From Haematococcus lacustris (taxonomy: Eukaryota; Chlorophyta; Chlorophyceae; Chlamydomonadales; Haematococcaceae): 64,000 nt of DNA. The notes under the pieces are model-generated. The model did no database searches and was not told the DNA's origin. It worked only from the letters and a program-made list of their open reading frames with translations. Of this stretch, positions 43,701 to 54,239 are shown piece by piece. Location of the stretch: assembly GCA_030144725.1 (NCBI GenBank), contig JASKMD010000027.1, positions 124,001 through 188,000 of the forward strand. The letters run 5' to 3'. Within the stretch, counting starts at the first letter, position 1. Each line of letters opens with the position of its first letter. Made by a program: the position numbers and the translations under genes.

Positions 43701-44365
43701 CCACAGCCGTGGCAACCCAAACCACGGCATGGAGGGTAGGACCCCAGCTTACCATGGCCGTTAGTCACTGGCATTGCAGTTCATTGCATTGTGCAGGGCG
43801 CTGAGCTACGTGTGTTTTTGTGAGTGTGAGTATGCTAAGCACAAGAGTGGGAGCAAGTGGGGAGTCCAGCATGCAGTTTGAGACTCTATTGGCTGCTCAC
43901 ACTGACACAATCTTTTTCCCCACTCTGCCGTAGATCTTGGCCTTCTTGGCGTCAGACTTGCCCTGAGGGGCACAAGCCAGCAGCAGCATATGCCAGTCAG
44001 CTGCAGAGAAGGGCAGTTTGTTCGCTAGCTGCATTGGCTGCCTCAAGAAGGGAGTGCACCCCCAGCCACTTGGTTGGTAGGCTACGGCCGGCCCCCTCCA
44101 CAGCCACCTTACGCAACGCAATCTTATCCGAGCGCCTGCCCATCTGCGGGACGAGTCGCGAGCATCGCTCATCGCTCCCGCCCGTCCGTGGAATGAGTGG
44201 GGAGGCGGGCCCAGGGTAAGCCGAGCAGCTCTCGTTTACGATGTGTTGCTGAGCTCCGCGACGTCTCGCCAGGCAAGCCGCAGCCGGAGTTGTGGGAGGT
44301 CCAAACGAGCAGTGGTAGCCGACGATGCAGCGTTGAAGCATTGCGGGTGCACAAGGTGCGCGCAA
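34794..44365 (-). CDS. YebC/TACO1-family protein, organelle-targeted
   Basis: Nine exons: complement(join(34794..34898, 35057..35170, 35796..35861, 36444..36494, 36587..36680, 37123..37208, 37999..38128, 43901..43962, 44108..44365)), 321 residues, all junctions in phase. Residues 1-74 are rich in Arg, Ala, Ser and Cys with few acids, consistent with an organellar transit peptide; the conserved core starts at MGRRSDKIALRK (75-86), as in plant YebC proteins. Then come DAKKAKIYGRVGKKIVS, AGGADPSVN, DRNISRASDK, LYEAYGPGGTGFLVACLTDNVNR, KGGAKVAEPGSVQFNF, AGADDVV and a C-terminal LLDLDDVDGVFHN. Bacterial YebC and mitochondrial TACO1 assist translation of difficult (for example proline-rich) messages. 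Intron 2 is 5772 bp because it contains a satellite. Exon 9 ends in a conserved acidic helix, so the protein appears complete. Confidence 0.93.
34997..35060. repeat. 31-bp duplication covering a splice donor in the YebC gene
   Basis: The block 'gccgccccggctgcctggcc' plus 'acacctcgact' occurs twice in a row, so the donor sequence used at the end of exon 8 (cgag|gtgtgg on the minus strand) is present again 31 bp further into the intron. Confidence 0.8.
36890..37083. repeat. Direct repeat of ~40 bp in a YebC intron
   Basis: The sequence 'cgcagggggctgctgactgc' followed by 'cccacycccacagccaggaa' appears at about 36890-36926 and again at 37041-37080 inside the intron between exons 4 and 5 (37122-36681). 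Confidence 0.85.
37230..37460. repeat. GGGGCCAGGGGGA minisatellite in a YebC intron
   Basis: Irregular units of 'ggggccagggggag' and 'gggggagg' fill about 230 bp of the intron between exons 3 and 4. The G strand is the + strand, so the YebC pre-mRNA carries the C-rich strand. Confidence 0.9.
38166..43340. repeat. 5.2-kb GGGTCA/GGGCCAGCGTC satellite filling YebC intron 2
   Basis: Higher-order units consist of four to nine GGGTCA hexamers followed by GGGCCAGCGTCAGGGCCAGC plus GTCG, giving units of about 48-72 bp that always vary by multiples of six. Around 85-90 such units occur. As no hexamer contains a stop, several frames on both strands stay open for over 1000 codons; these ORFs are not genes. 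The array lies wholly between the donor at 43900 and the acceptor at 38129 of the YebC gene. The + strand is a TCAGGG variant of telomere repeats. Confidence 0.97.
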
Positions 44366-44918
44366 GCGTCAAAGGCGGTACGCAAGGTGAAGTGCGGACC
44401 GTCGGGCTTGCACAGTACATGGAGGATCAGGGCTGTGAACTGGAGAACGTAGGACGGTACCTACGTGACAGCTAAAAGAGTGTAATGAGCGTCTACGTGT
44501 AAGCATGCTGCTATCCAGCTTCACGGGGTACTTGTTGCATTTAAACACCGTGTGGGTGTACCATACACTGATATCCTCCGCATGTGAGCTGTCATACACA
44601 ATCTTATCTCCTATCACTTCAAGCGTAGACATCGTCAACATGGCTTCACGGCTCTGTTACTGAAGCTGCATGCCCGCATGCCCGCGTGCCCGCATGCCAT
44701 CGCTGCAGCGCGGTGCCTTGCCGTGTAATGGCCCCTAGCAGCATCGCTGGATGGTGGAGCTCATTCTCGCCGCATGAAGGGGAGCAGGTGGGTGTCCGCA
44801 TACATTTCGCTGAGCCAACGTACGCAATAGTTATGGATGTCAAGAGCCTTACCAGCTAAAAGAGAAACGTACGGAACAGCCGGGGGTAGCCCATAGCTAG
44901 GGTGGCCACACCTCTTTC
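44366..44918. promoter_or_regulatory. Divergent intergenic region between YebC and the CCCH gene
   Basis: About 550 bp between the two putative start codons. It must hold the YebC promoter and probably that of the CCCH gene. A short 'gcatgcccgcatgcccgcgtgcccgcatgcc' repeat lies at about 44668-44698. I cannot point to specific binding sites. Confidence 0.45.
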
Positions 44919-47900
44919 ATGAGCTGTCGTGCAGAAGAGACTGACACGCGCACTGCTCTTCACCAGCAGGTCACCTTAGACGTCACGTACTTGGCGCAGC
45001 TACTGCAGCATGCCCCTGAGCTTGGCACAGTGAGCAGGGCCTCATGGAAACCGGGCCACCACATCCATGCGCCCTGGCGCACTAGTCACGGCAGCAGCAT
45101 TTGGTCTGCATGGCCTGACCAGCCAGGTTGGCTTGGGGCGCCCCATGCTGTACCCCAGCCCCAGCCCCAAGCCCAGCCCTGCCGCCCAGCCCAGTCCCGG
45201 CCCTCACCCCCAGCCCAGCCTCAGCCACTACTCCAACCTCAGCCCCAGCTTGCCACCCAGCCACATGCTCCTCCCAAACCTCAGCCCCAGCCCCATGTCC
45301 GGCCTACGTCTCAGCAGCAGCAGCAACAGCCACAGCAGCAGCAGCAGCAGCAGCAGCAACAGCCACAGCAGCAGGAGCAGCAGCCACACGAGTATCAGTC
45401 TGTCCCTGTGCCGCAGCAGGCTGAGCTGGCCCCTCCAGCAGAGCAGGCTTGGGCTGATGAGTTCAGGGGCATGGACGAAGAGGACGAAGCAGAGCAGCAC
45501 CATAGCAGCAGCACAAGTCATGAAAGGATGGATGGGGAGGGGGAGGAGGCGGAGGCGGAGGAGGGGGAGGGGGAGGGGGAGGGGGAGGAGCGTGCTGGCC
45601 TGGACAGCAAGCAGAGACAGCAGCAGGGGCAGCAGCAGGGGCAGCGAGCACTGCTAGGTCCCACCCACCCCACCACCAAACCCTCCTTACACCCCAGGAC
45701 CTGCACTGCTACCCCCCTGGGCCTGGCCCCACCCTGCCCTGGTGACCCCACCCACCTGCCCCAGCCCCTCCCCTCCCCTCAACACTGCCCTCCCTTAGCC
45801 TCCGGTCACAGCAGTGGTGGTGCACACGCCCCTGGCCACCTGGCCCACCCCCAGGACCCGCACCCCACCCCCCCACCCCTGCCCCTGCCCCTCTTCCAGC
45901 GCCCTGACCAGGCTCACCCGCCCTTGCACCCGCCCCTTGGCCCTCATGGCGGCTGCTCAGCCCCTCCCCTCCCCTCAGCCTCAGCCCAGGCCTCCTATCC
46001 AGGCAGCCAGACAGAGGGCAGTGCGGGCGGGGGAGAGGGGGCCCAGGGGCAAGGGGGGCCCGGCAGGGAGGGGGGGAGCCAAGCGCAGCCCGCTGCTGCT
46101 GCCGCCCCCCTTCATGCTGCTGCTGCTGCCGCAGCGGCGGCGACGCACTACCCACAGCCTGCTGCACCACCCCCAGGTTCACTGCAACCACCAGACAGGG
46201 GAACAGGAAGTGCGGCAGACCCAGCCCCTGCCCCCGTTCCGGCCACTGCCCCAGCCCCTGCAGCCCCAGCCCCAGCCCCTGGTGCAGCCCGTCCTTCCTC
46301 TGCCCTGACCACCCCTGCTGCCCCTGCTGCCCCTGCTGCCCCTGCACCTTCGACCACCAAGGGCCGGGTCAGGTTCATGGACGACGCACAGCTGCTGCGG
46401 GCAAAGCTGTCCGCTGTGAGGAAGAAAGTGGCCAAGCGACCAGGCCCAGGGGCGGCTGCCCCCCTCAGTAGCCCAGGGCAGGCTGGGGAGAGCAGCAGGG
46501 GTAGGGGCACAGGCAGGGCCCGTGGGAGGGGCAGGGGCAGGGGCAGGGGCAGGGGCAATCGCCTGAGTCAAGCCGAGGGCGGTGGGCAGGGTCAAGACAG
46601 TGGCTGCGAAGCACAGGGGGGAGGGAGCAGGGGGGAGGGGGAGGAGGAGGGGGAGGAGGAGGGGGTGGGAGGGGGCAATGGTGGAGGAGGGGGGAAGGGG
46701 GTGGGCCAGGAGGCTTTAGAGCATCACCCCACCGCACAGGCCGCGAAGATGATCCCCGCCCGTGACCTTGCAGTAGCAGCCCTCCCTCCTCCCCCTGGGT
46801 GCCCAGCTGCCAGCACCTTGCACAGCCCCCAGGGGCACCTTGGAGCACCCACCTGGCCCACAAGCATGGCCCTGGCCCCCCCTGCTGCCACCACCCCTGC
46901 CCCCTTGACCCCTGCTGGCCCCTGCCCCTCCAGCCCCACTCCCCCTGCCCTGGGGGCTGTCAGCAGCCGTCCCCACCCCCCCGGCCTCTCTGCCTTGCCA
47001 GCTGGCCCTCAAGCGGCCCTTGCTGCCACGGGCAGGCCTGGGGCAGCAAGGGCTGCGGCTGGGGCTCATGAGGTTGTGGGCAGGGGGCACTGGCCTATGC
47101 CCGCTGACCTCGCTCCTCCGGCTGTGGCGGCGGCGGCGGCGGCGGTGGATGGTGGTGCTGCTGCTGCACCTGTTGGTCAGCATGCAACTGACAGCGCCAC
47201 CCTCAAGGCGGCGTCACTCGCAGCTCACACCTGCCCTGAGGTGGAGACCAGCAGCGGGGCCAGGGGACAGCAGCAGGGGGGTGCTGGAACGGGGCAGGGG
47301 CAGGGGCAGGGGCAGGGGCAGGGGCAGGGGCAGGGGCAGGGGCAGGGCCAGGGCCAGGGGCAGGGGCAGGGGCAGGGGCAGGGGCAGGGGCAGGGGCAGG
47401 GGCAGGGGCAGGGGCAGGGGCAGGGGCAGGGGCAGGGGCAGGGGCAGGGGCAGGGGCAGGGGCAGGGGCAGGGGCAGGGGCAGGGGCAGGGGCAGGGGCA
47501 GGGGCAGGGGCAGGGGCAGGGGCAGGGGCAGGGGCAGGGGCAGGGGCAGGGGCAGGGGCAGGGGCAGGGGCAGGGGCAGGGGCAGGGGCAGGGGCAGGGG
47601 CAGGGGCAGGGGCAGGGGCAGGGGCAGGGGCAGGGGCAGGGGCAGGGGCAGGGGCAGGGGCAGGGGCAGGGGCAGGGGCAGGGGCAGGGGCAGGGGCAGG
47701 GCCAGGGGCAGGGGCAGGGCCAGGGGCAGGGGCAGGGCCAGGGGCAGGGGCAGGGGCAGGGGCAGGGGCAGGGGCAGGGGCAGGGGCAGGGGCAGGGGCA
47801 GGGGCAGGGGCAGGGGCAGGGGCAGGGGCAGGGGCAGGGGGGGCAGGGGCAGGGGCAGGGGCAGGGGCAGGGGCAGGGGCAGGGGCAGGGGCAGGGGCAG

Positions 47901-49751
47901 GGGCAGGGGCAGGGGCAGGGGCAGGGGCAGGGGCAGGGGAGTGTGGTTGGCAGGGAAGGGGAGAGACGAGGTGAGGAGACCATTGACAGGCAACTTGAGG
48001 AGGCAGGGGTGCAGTGTGCAGCCACCCATGCTTTACCTAAGGCTGCTGCAGGGGCCCTCAGCCCAGATCACAGCCAGCAGCAGCAAGGTGCGGCTCAGGC
48101 ACCAAGGCCCTTGGCCCCTGGCTGGTTTGACCTTGACAGCAGCTTGGGGGATGCCGAAGAGGGTGGCGGCGCCCTGGCCCCGTCCGACGCCTGGCCGAGC
48201 TGGCTGACAGCGGGTCGCGCGGTGGAGCTCTCACCCGGCCGTCCGGCAGCCGGCCGGCCGGAGCCTGGACGCACCGGGAAGGACGCGACGGTCACTGCTC
48301 GTGTGTTTGTAACCGCACCCAGCCCTGTGCCGGTACAGGCGCCGGTGGCCCTCCGCTCGGGTCAACGTGCGGATCAGGTCAACACCCGCCAAAAGCCGTC
48401 CAAGTCCGCCGCGGTCCGCCCACACCCCGATCCTGCGCCGCGCAAGAATACCGGCGGGTGGGATTTGCTCAATGAGGTGGCCGTACCTGCTGTGTCGGAA
48501 CATCCGACGGTAAGCGTGGTGCCAATGCGCATGGCATTAGTTGCTGCTGAAAATGCTTGAGCGCTTGTGGTTCGCACTTCTGTTTGGGCGCCTGGCCGCT
48601 CAGCTGCAAACGCGCGATGTCGCAACGCAGGTCACAGACATCATCGCCAAGCAAGCCGCCCAGCTTCGCGCCAGCCAAATGAATGCCCAGCTTGCCGAAG
48701 ATACGAGGCTAATGCGCCCGGCCCGCACTCCTGCCGTCGCACCCGGGTCAGCTGCATCAGTAATCTCACAGCCGCGGTCGCCGACCCTTCCAACATCGCG
48801 CCTGCCGCAACCCACCTCGTCACAACCGGCAAGGCCGACGCAACCGCATCAGCTGACCGCTGCTCGACCGCCGCCGCCCAGATTCGGCGGTCCGACCGCG
48901 GCACCGCACGCCAGCGGGATCCGCTCGGAACATGCCGGCACGTCACCCAGCCTCATCCCATTCGCATCGGATTCCGACCACAGGCTTCACCAGGATCGTG
49001 GTAGTGCCTCCCTCATCGCAGCACCAGCCAAGCAGCAGATGGCTCACTCACACCCAGCTGGCCTTTCTACTCAGCGCCTGGCAACTACACTGGAGTACCA
49101 CCCCCCAGCAATAGGTGCAGGGCGTCCAGCCCCGGCCCCAGCCCCAGCCCCAGCCCCAGCCCCAGCCCCAGCCCCAGCCCCAGCCCCAGCCCCAGCCCCA
49201 GCCCCAGCCCCAGCCCCAGCCCCAGCCCCAGCCCCAGCCCCAGCCCCAGCAGCAGCCCCAGCAGCAGCCCCAGCAGCAGCAGCGGCGGTCATCCAGGTCG
49301 ATACAAGTGAGGAGCTGAGGCTCCAAGAGTGCCGTGGACCAGGGCGAGGGTCAGGGGCAGGGGCAGGGGCAGGGTCAGGCAGGGGGCCGGCGGCTGCCCG
49401 GGTTCCAGGGGAGGGCAGGCCTGGGTCAGGGGGGCCAGGGGCAGGAGCTGCTGCTGACCCAGGACTTGACCTAGCATCCAGCCTGCAGCAGGAGCTGGAG
49501 CAATGGGGGTGGCCGACAGCTGACTCTGACTCTGACTCTGACCCTGACCCTGGGCCTGACCCTGGACAAGCTACAGGGCCGACTCCTGCAGTGGCCGCTG
49601 CCCTCCCTGCATCGCCTGCCCCTCACCCTCATCCCTACCCGCCCCTCCCCAGCCCCTCACCCGCCCCTCCCCAGCCACTCCCCAGCCCTTCACCGGCAGC
49701 AGCAGCAGCACCGGCAGCAGCAGCAGCACCAGCAGCAGCAGCAGCAGCACC

Positions 49752-49785
<34 letters not shown>

Positions 49786-51081
49786 CCATGTCTGGCAGCG
49801 GGTCCCCCTGCAGCCCCAGCAGCAGCATGCCCCGGGGCGTTGCCACTGGAGGGCAGCGGCGGGGCGGAAGATGAGGAGCTGGAGGCCTTGGCGGCTTTGC
49901 TGAGCTCTGGGGGGCCCTGGGGGTTAGGGCTGGGGGAGGAGGGGCAGGGGGGGGTGCGGCAGGGGGGGGACGGGGAGGGGAGGGAGGGTCAGCACGGCGA
50001 GGGAGAGGGAGGGGAGGGAGAGCAGCTGCAGCTTGGTAAGGGAGGCCTGCAGCCTGGGGCAGGGCTGAGCCAGGGGGGGGAGCAGCAGCAGGGGGGTGCT
50101 GGCGTGTGGCTGGGTCAGGGGGGGGGCAGGGGGGGGGAGTCAGCAGGGCAGAGGTGGGGGGAGAGGCAGCTGGGGGTGGCCTCCCAGGGTCATGGAGTGC
50201 AGGAGGGGGAGGGGGAGGCGGAGGCCTGTCTGCCTGTGCAGCTCGCCCCCCCTGACTTGTTGGTGGGAGAGGTAAGGACAGGGGTCGGGGCAGAGGCAGG
50301 GGAAGGGGTGCAAGAGGGTTGTCGGGGGGCTGGGCCAAACAAGGGGGAGAAGAGGACGACTGGGGAGGACTTGGAGGAGGGCGAGGAGGAGGGGGAGGAC
50401 GAGGAGGAGGGGTGGGTGGGGGATGATGATGCCCAGCAACCGCCCACCCAACAACAGCCACAGCAGCAGCAGCGGCAGGCGGCAAGGCAGCAGCCGGCAA
50501 AACAGCAGTCAGGGAAGGTCAAAGCGAGCAAGGCAGGGTCACGCAAGCGCGTTCTGACATTGCAAGGTGAGAGGGGCTGGAGGGGCTGGGGGGTGTGGAG
50601 GGGTGCGTGAGACTCCCCCCTGCCCCCCCACATCAGGGTCATGTAGGCCAGAGGCGCATGGCTGCTTTGCTGGACGCCATGCTGGGCTCATGGCCACCTC
50701 CACCTGCACCTGCACCTGCATGGCATTGACTGCTGCCATGAGCTTTGCTTGAGGGGGCTGCTCCTCCCAAACCTGGCAAAGGGCAGGCTGGGCCAGCCTG
50801 CTGTGGCCTTGCCGGCCTCCCAGCCCACTTCTCCAACCCCACCCACCCAACCACCCACTCACCCAACCACCCAGTCAGTCCACCCCTTACCCAGACCCAG
50901 CCCAGCCTGAGCTGTTAACGATGGTGGGTTTACACCATTGTAGCCATCAGCCTGCTATGGCTGCTGGGCCTTGCCCACCCAGCCCACGCCAAACCCTTCC
51001 AGGTGACCTGCTCCGCCTCCTCATCCTCCTCTACTGTCTTAACATGCTGCCTGTGAGGAAGGTGATGCCAAGTGCACTGCC

Positions 51082-51123
<42 letters not shown>

Positions 51124-51437
51124 GCTGCTGCTGCTGCCGCTGCTGCTGCTGCCGCTGCTGCTGCTGCCGCTGCTGCTGCTGCCGCTGCTGCTGCTGCTGC
51201 TGCTGCTGCTGCCGCTGCTGCTGCTGCCGCTGCTGCTGCTGCCGCTGCTGCTGCTGCTGCTGCTGCTGCTGCCGCTGCTGCTGCTGCCGCTGTGGCTGCT
51301 GCTGCTGCCGCTGCTGCTGCTGCTGCTGCTGCTGCTGCCGCTGCTGCCGCTGCTGCTGCTGCTGCTGCTGCTGCTGCCGCTGCTGCTGCTGCCGCTGCTG
51401 CTGCTGCCGCTGCTGCTGCTGCCGCTGCTGCTGCTGC

Positions 51438-51474
<37 letters not shown>

Positions 51475-51518
51475 GCTGCTGCTGCTGCCGCTGCTGCTGC
51501 TGCCGCTGCTGCTGCTGC

Positions 51519-51552
<34 letters not shown>

Positions 51553-51641
51553 GCTGCTGCTGCTGCCGCTGCTGCTGCTGCCGCTGCTGCTGCTGCCGCT
51601 GCTGCTGCTGCTGCTGCTGCTGCTGCCGCTGCTGCTGCTGC

Positions 51642-51690
<49 letters not shown>

Positions 51691-51749
51691 GCTGCTGCTG
51701 CTGCCGCTGCTGCTGCTGCCGCTGCTGCTGCTGCCGCTGCTGCTGCTGC

Positions 51750-51783
<34 letters not shown>

Positions 51784-51812
51784 GCTGCTGCTGCTGCCGC
51801 TGCTGCTGCTGC

Positions 51813-51846
<34 letters not shown>

Positions 51847-51875
51847 GCTGCTGCTGCTGCCGCTGCTGCTGCTGC

Positions 51876-51914
<39 letters not shown>

Positions 51915-54239
51915 GCCGCTGCTGCTGCTGCCGCTGCTGCTGCTGCCGCTGCTGCTGCTGCTGCTGCTGCCGCTGCTGCTGCTGCTGCCGCTGCTGCTGC
52001 TGCTGCTGCCGCTGCTGCTGCTGCCGCTGCTGCTGCTGCCGCTGCTGCTGCTGCTGCTGCTGCCGCTGCTGCCGCTGCTGCTGCTGCCGCTGCTGCTGCT
52101 GCCGCTGCTGCTGCTGCTGCCGCTGCTGCTGCTGCCGCTGCTGCTGCTGCTGCTGCTGCTGCCGCTGCTGCTGCTGCTGCTGCTGCTGCTGCCGCTGCTG
52201 CTGCTGCCGCTGTGGCTGCTGCCGCTGCTGCTGCTGCCGCTGCTGCTGCTGCCGCTGTGGCTGCTGCCACTGCTGCAGAGTCAGGGGTTCAGGCTGCACC
52301 CCCCAGCTGCCTTCCAGCAGGCCCTGCCGGTCAGGGGGAGCAGGAGCACGGGCTGTATGCTCAGCTCAAGGCGCATGCCAAGGCAGTGAAGAAGGCCAAA
52401 AGGGGGGGCGGGGAGAGGCGGGGGGAGGGGGGGCCGCCCCGCAGGCCTGTGTTTGAGGTTATTGAGCAGAGTGTATGCAGGTGAGGGGCAGGGGCAGGGG
52501 GAGGGGGAGGGGCAGGGGCAGAAGGGGGATCTGCTAAGAGAGGAGTGTGGGGGGGTCAGGGAGGAGCGACCTCTGCCTCCCCCATCCAAGCCCCCCAGCA
52601 CAAGGCATTGTGCTTCATGTGTCCGACCCATGCCTCCCATATGCTGGTGCTGGCGCAGGTTCTGGAGGGCAGGGCTGTGCACCCGGGGCAGCGCCTGCCT
52701 GTTCAAGCATCAGGGTGACCCCGCCACCAAGCTCATCCCCTGCAGGTGGGCCTGGGCCGGGCAGGGAGGAGGGCGCATGGCGCAGGTCAGGCAACTGGGG
52801 TTAGTGCAGTCTGCTGCTCCCCCCCTGCCCCCTGCCTGCTGCCTGCTGCTGCTTGCTTGCCGTCCCACCCTCCGGCCATCTAGCCAGTCTGCCAAGCTGC
52901 CTCTCCCTGGCACATTTGACAACCACCTGATGCTCCCACCGCGCTGCCTGCTGCTACCTGCTGCTACCTGCTGCTACCTGCTGCTACCTGCTGCTGCTGC
53001 TGCTGCCCCCACTGCCCTGCCTGCTGCTGCTGCTGCCCCCACTGCCCTGCCTGCTGCTGCTGCTGCCCCGCCTGCTGCTGCTGCTGCTGCTGCCCCCACT
53101 GCCCTGCCTGCTGCTGCTGCTGCTGCCCCCACTGCCCTGCCTGCTGTTGCTGCTGCTGCTGCCTCAGGGACTGGGCAGCTCAGGGTACTTGCCCTTACGG
53201 GGCCAGCTGCCGGTTCAGCCACGAGGATGGTCTGCTGCTGCCCTGCAAGGCCCTGGTGATGACAGGTGGGGACACGCAGCCGTCACGACGCATCCCTCCA
53301 GCCATCCAGCGACCCCCTGACACCCTAGCCCTGCCCCTCAGCCCCGTCACCTCACTGGGGACCCACAGCCAGGTTGCAGCCCCAGCCAGGTTGCAGCCAG
53401 GTTGCAGCCCCAGCCAGGTTGCTCCAGCTTATTGTGGAACCCCAGCCGGATTGCATCCCTCAGGATTGGCGTGCTGAGAATGACCCCCCTGGCCCCCAGG
53501 CCTTCTCTTCAGCCCTTCATAAACCCCTCACCTTCACTGAGTGCACCCGACCAGTGAGTAAGCCTTTGCTTCCCCTCACACCCTAGCCATGCCCCTTCAC
53601 CCCTTCACCCCTTGACCCCTTGACACCTCACACCCTAGCCATGCCCCTTCACCCCTTGACCCCTTGACCCCTCACACCCTAGCCATGCCCCTTCACCCCT
53701 TCACCCCTTCACCCCTTCACCCCTTGACCCCTTGACCCCTTGACCCCTGGCCCTCAGCTGCAGGTGTCAGCCGCAGCGCTTGTTGTGTGTCAGTATGATA
53801 TGGGGCTGCGGAGGGTGCGGCTGGAGGGGCAGGGGCAGGGGCAGTGGGGGTGGCAGTGGCAGTGGAGCAGGGTGCTGCAGCAGGGTGCGGCTGGGGGGCA
53901 GATGCTGTAGAGGGTGAGGGCTGGAGAGGGAGAGTACTCACACCCTACTCACACCCTACTCACACCCTACTCACACCCTACTCATACACGGCCTGAACGG
54001 CGGCTGTGCAGCCCTGGTGCACCCCACTGCCGCTGCTGCTGCTGCCACTGCTGCGCCCAGGCACTTGCACGCTGCCCTCCTGTACTGCCTCGCACCAGCT
54101 GGACCCATCAGAGCTGCAGCAGCTGCAGGAGTACTACAACGGCATGCGTGTGAAGCAGCAGCAGTTGGTGGCACTCATGGCGACAAGCACCGACAGCCAC
54201 CAGGCCAACGGCAGCGGCGTGGAGGTGGAAGAGTTATGA
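44919..54239 (+). CDS. Giant low-complexity protein with two CCCH zinc fingers
   Basis: Exons with consistent phase: 44919..48509, 48604..50566, 52279..52480, 52659..52745, 53168..53265; the last exon is probably 54099..54239 (LDPSELQQLQEYYNGMRVKQ ... stop). The link between 53265 and 54099 is unresolved; a stretch encoding QDWRAENDPPGPQAFSS near 53459-53552 is a likely exon. The product exceeds 1980 residues. Most is disordered: Pro/Gln-rich start, acidic EGEGEGEE, about 100 Gly-Gln repeats, Pro-Ala repeats, Ala/Gln tracts. Recognisable parts are a CCCH finger C-RFWRAGL-C-TRGSA-C-LFK-H (exons 3-4, ~1918-1935) and a second C-RDWAAQGT-C-PYGAS-C-RFS-H (exons 4-5), the pattern of RNA-binding fingers. 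An RNA-related nuclear role is my inference. The start codon is unproven and the region could hold more introns. Confidence 0.65.
47292..47938 (+). repeat. (GGGGCA)n array encoding Gly-Gln repeats
   Basis: About 107 hexamers of GGGGCA with a few GGGCCA variants and one GGGGGG slip at about 47837. In the CCCH gene frame it reads Gly-Gln-Gly-Gln. Frame is kept on both sides, so the array is plausibly translated. The other + frame gives Arg-Gly and the minus strand gives Pro-Leu. Confidence 0.95.
49127..49250 (+). repeat. (GCCCCA)n array encoding Pro-Ala repeats
   Basis: About 20 hexamers GCCCCA in exon 2 of the CCCH gene, in a frame giving Ala-Pro, followed by Ala-Ala-Pro steps. Confidence 0.93.
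51079..52276. repeat. 1.2-kb CTG/CCG trinucleotide array in an intron of the CCCH gene
   Basis: Runs of CTG interrupted by single CCG triplets, mostly every four triplets (CTGCTGCTGCCG). All three + frames are open (Leu/Pro, Cys/Arg, Ala), as are the minus frames (Gln/Arg, Ser/Gly, Ala), which makes spurious ORFs up to 500 codons. By phase, exon 2 (ends 50566) joins exon 3 (starts 52279), so the array lies in the 1712-bp intron and runs right up to its 'ctgctgcag' acceptor. Confidence 0.93.
53570..53760. repeat. CCCCTTCACCCCTTGA short tandem repeats
   Basis: A non-coding stretch near the 3' end of the CCCH gene built from 'ccccttcacc', 'ccccttgacc' and two 53-bp direct repeats containing 'cacaccctagccatgcccct'. 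Confidence 0.85.

Noticed and set aside
38108..43774. ORFs of 1888, 1774 and 1147 codons over the GGGTCA satellite
   Set aside because: They exist only because no hexamer in the array contains a stop; several frames on both strands are open at once, and splice phases place the array in an intron of the YebC gene.
50921..52484. Poly-Leu, poly-Cys, poly-Ala, poly-Gln and poly-Ser ORFs
   Set aside because: The CTG/CCG array lacks stops in six frames; the in-phase exon junction 50566/52279 makes it intronic.
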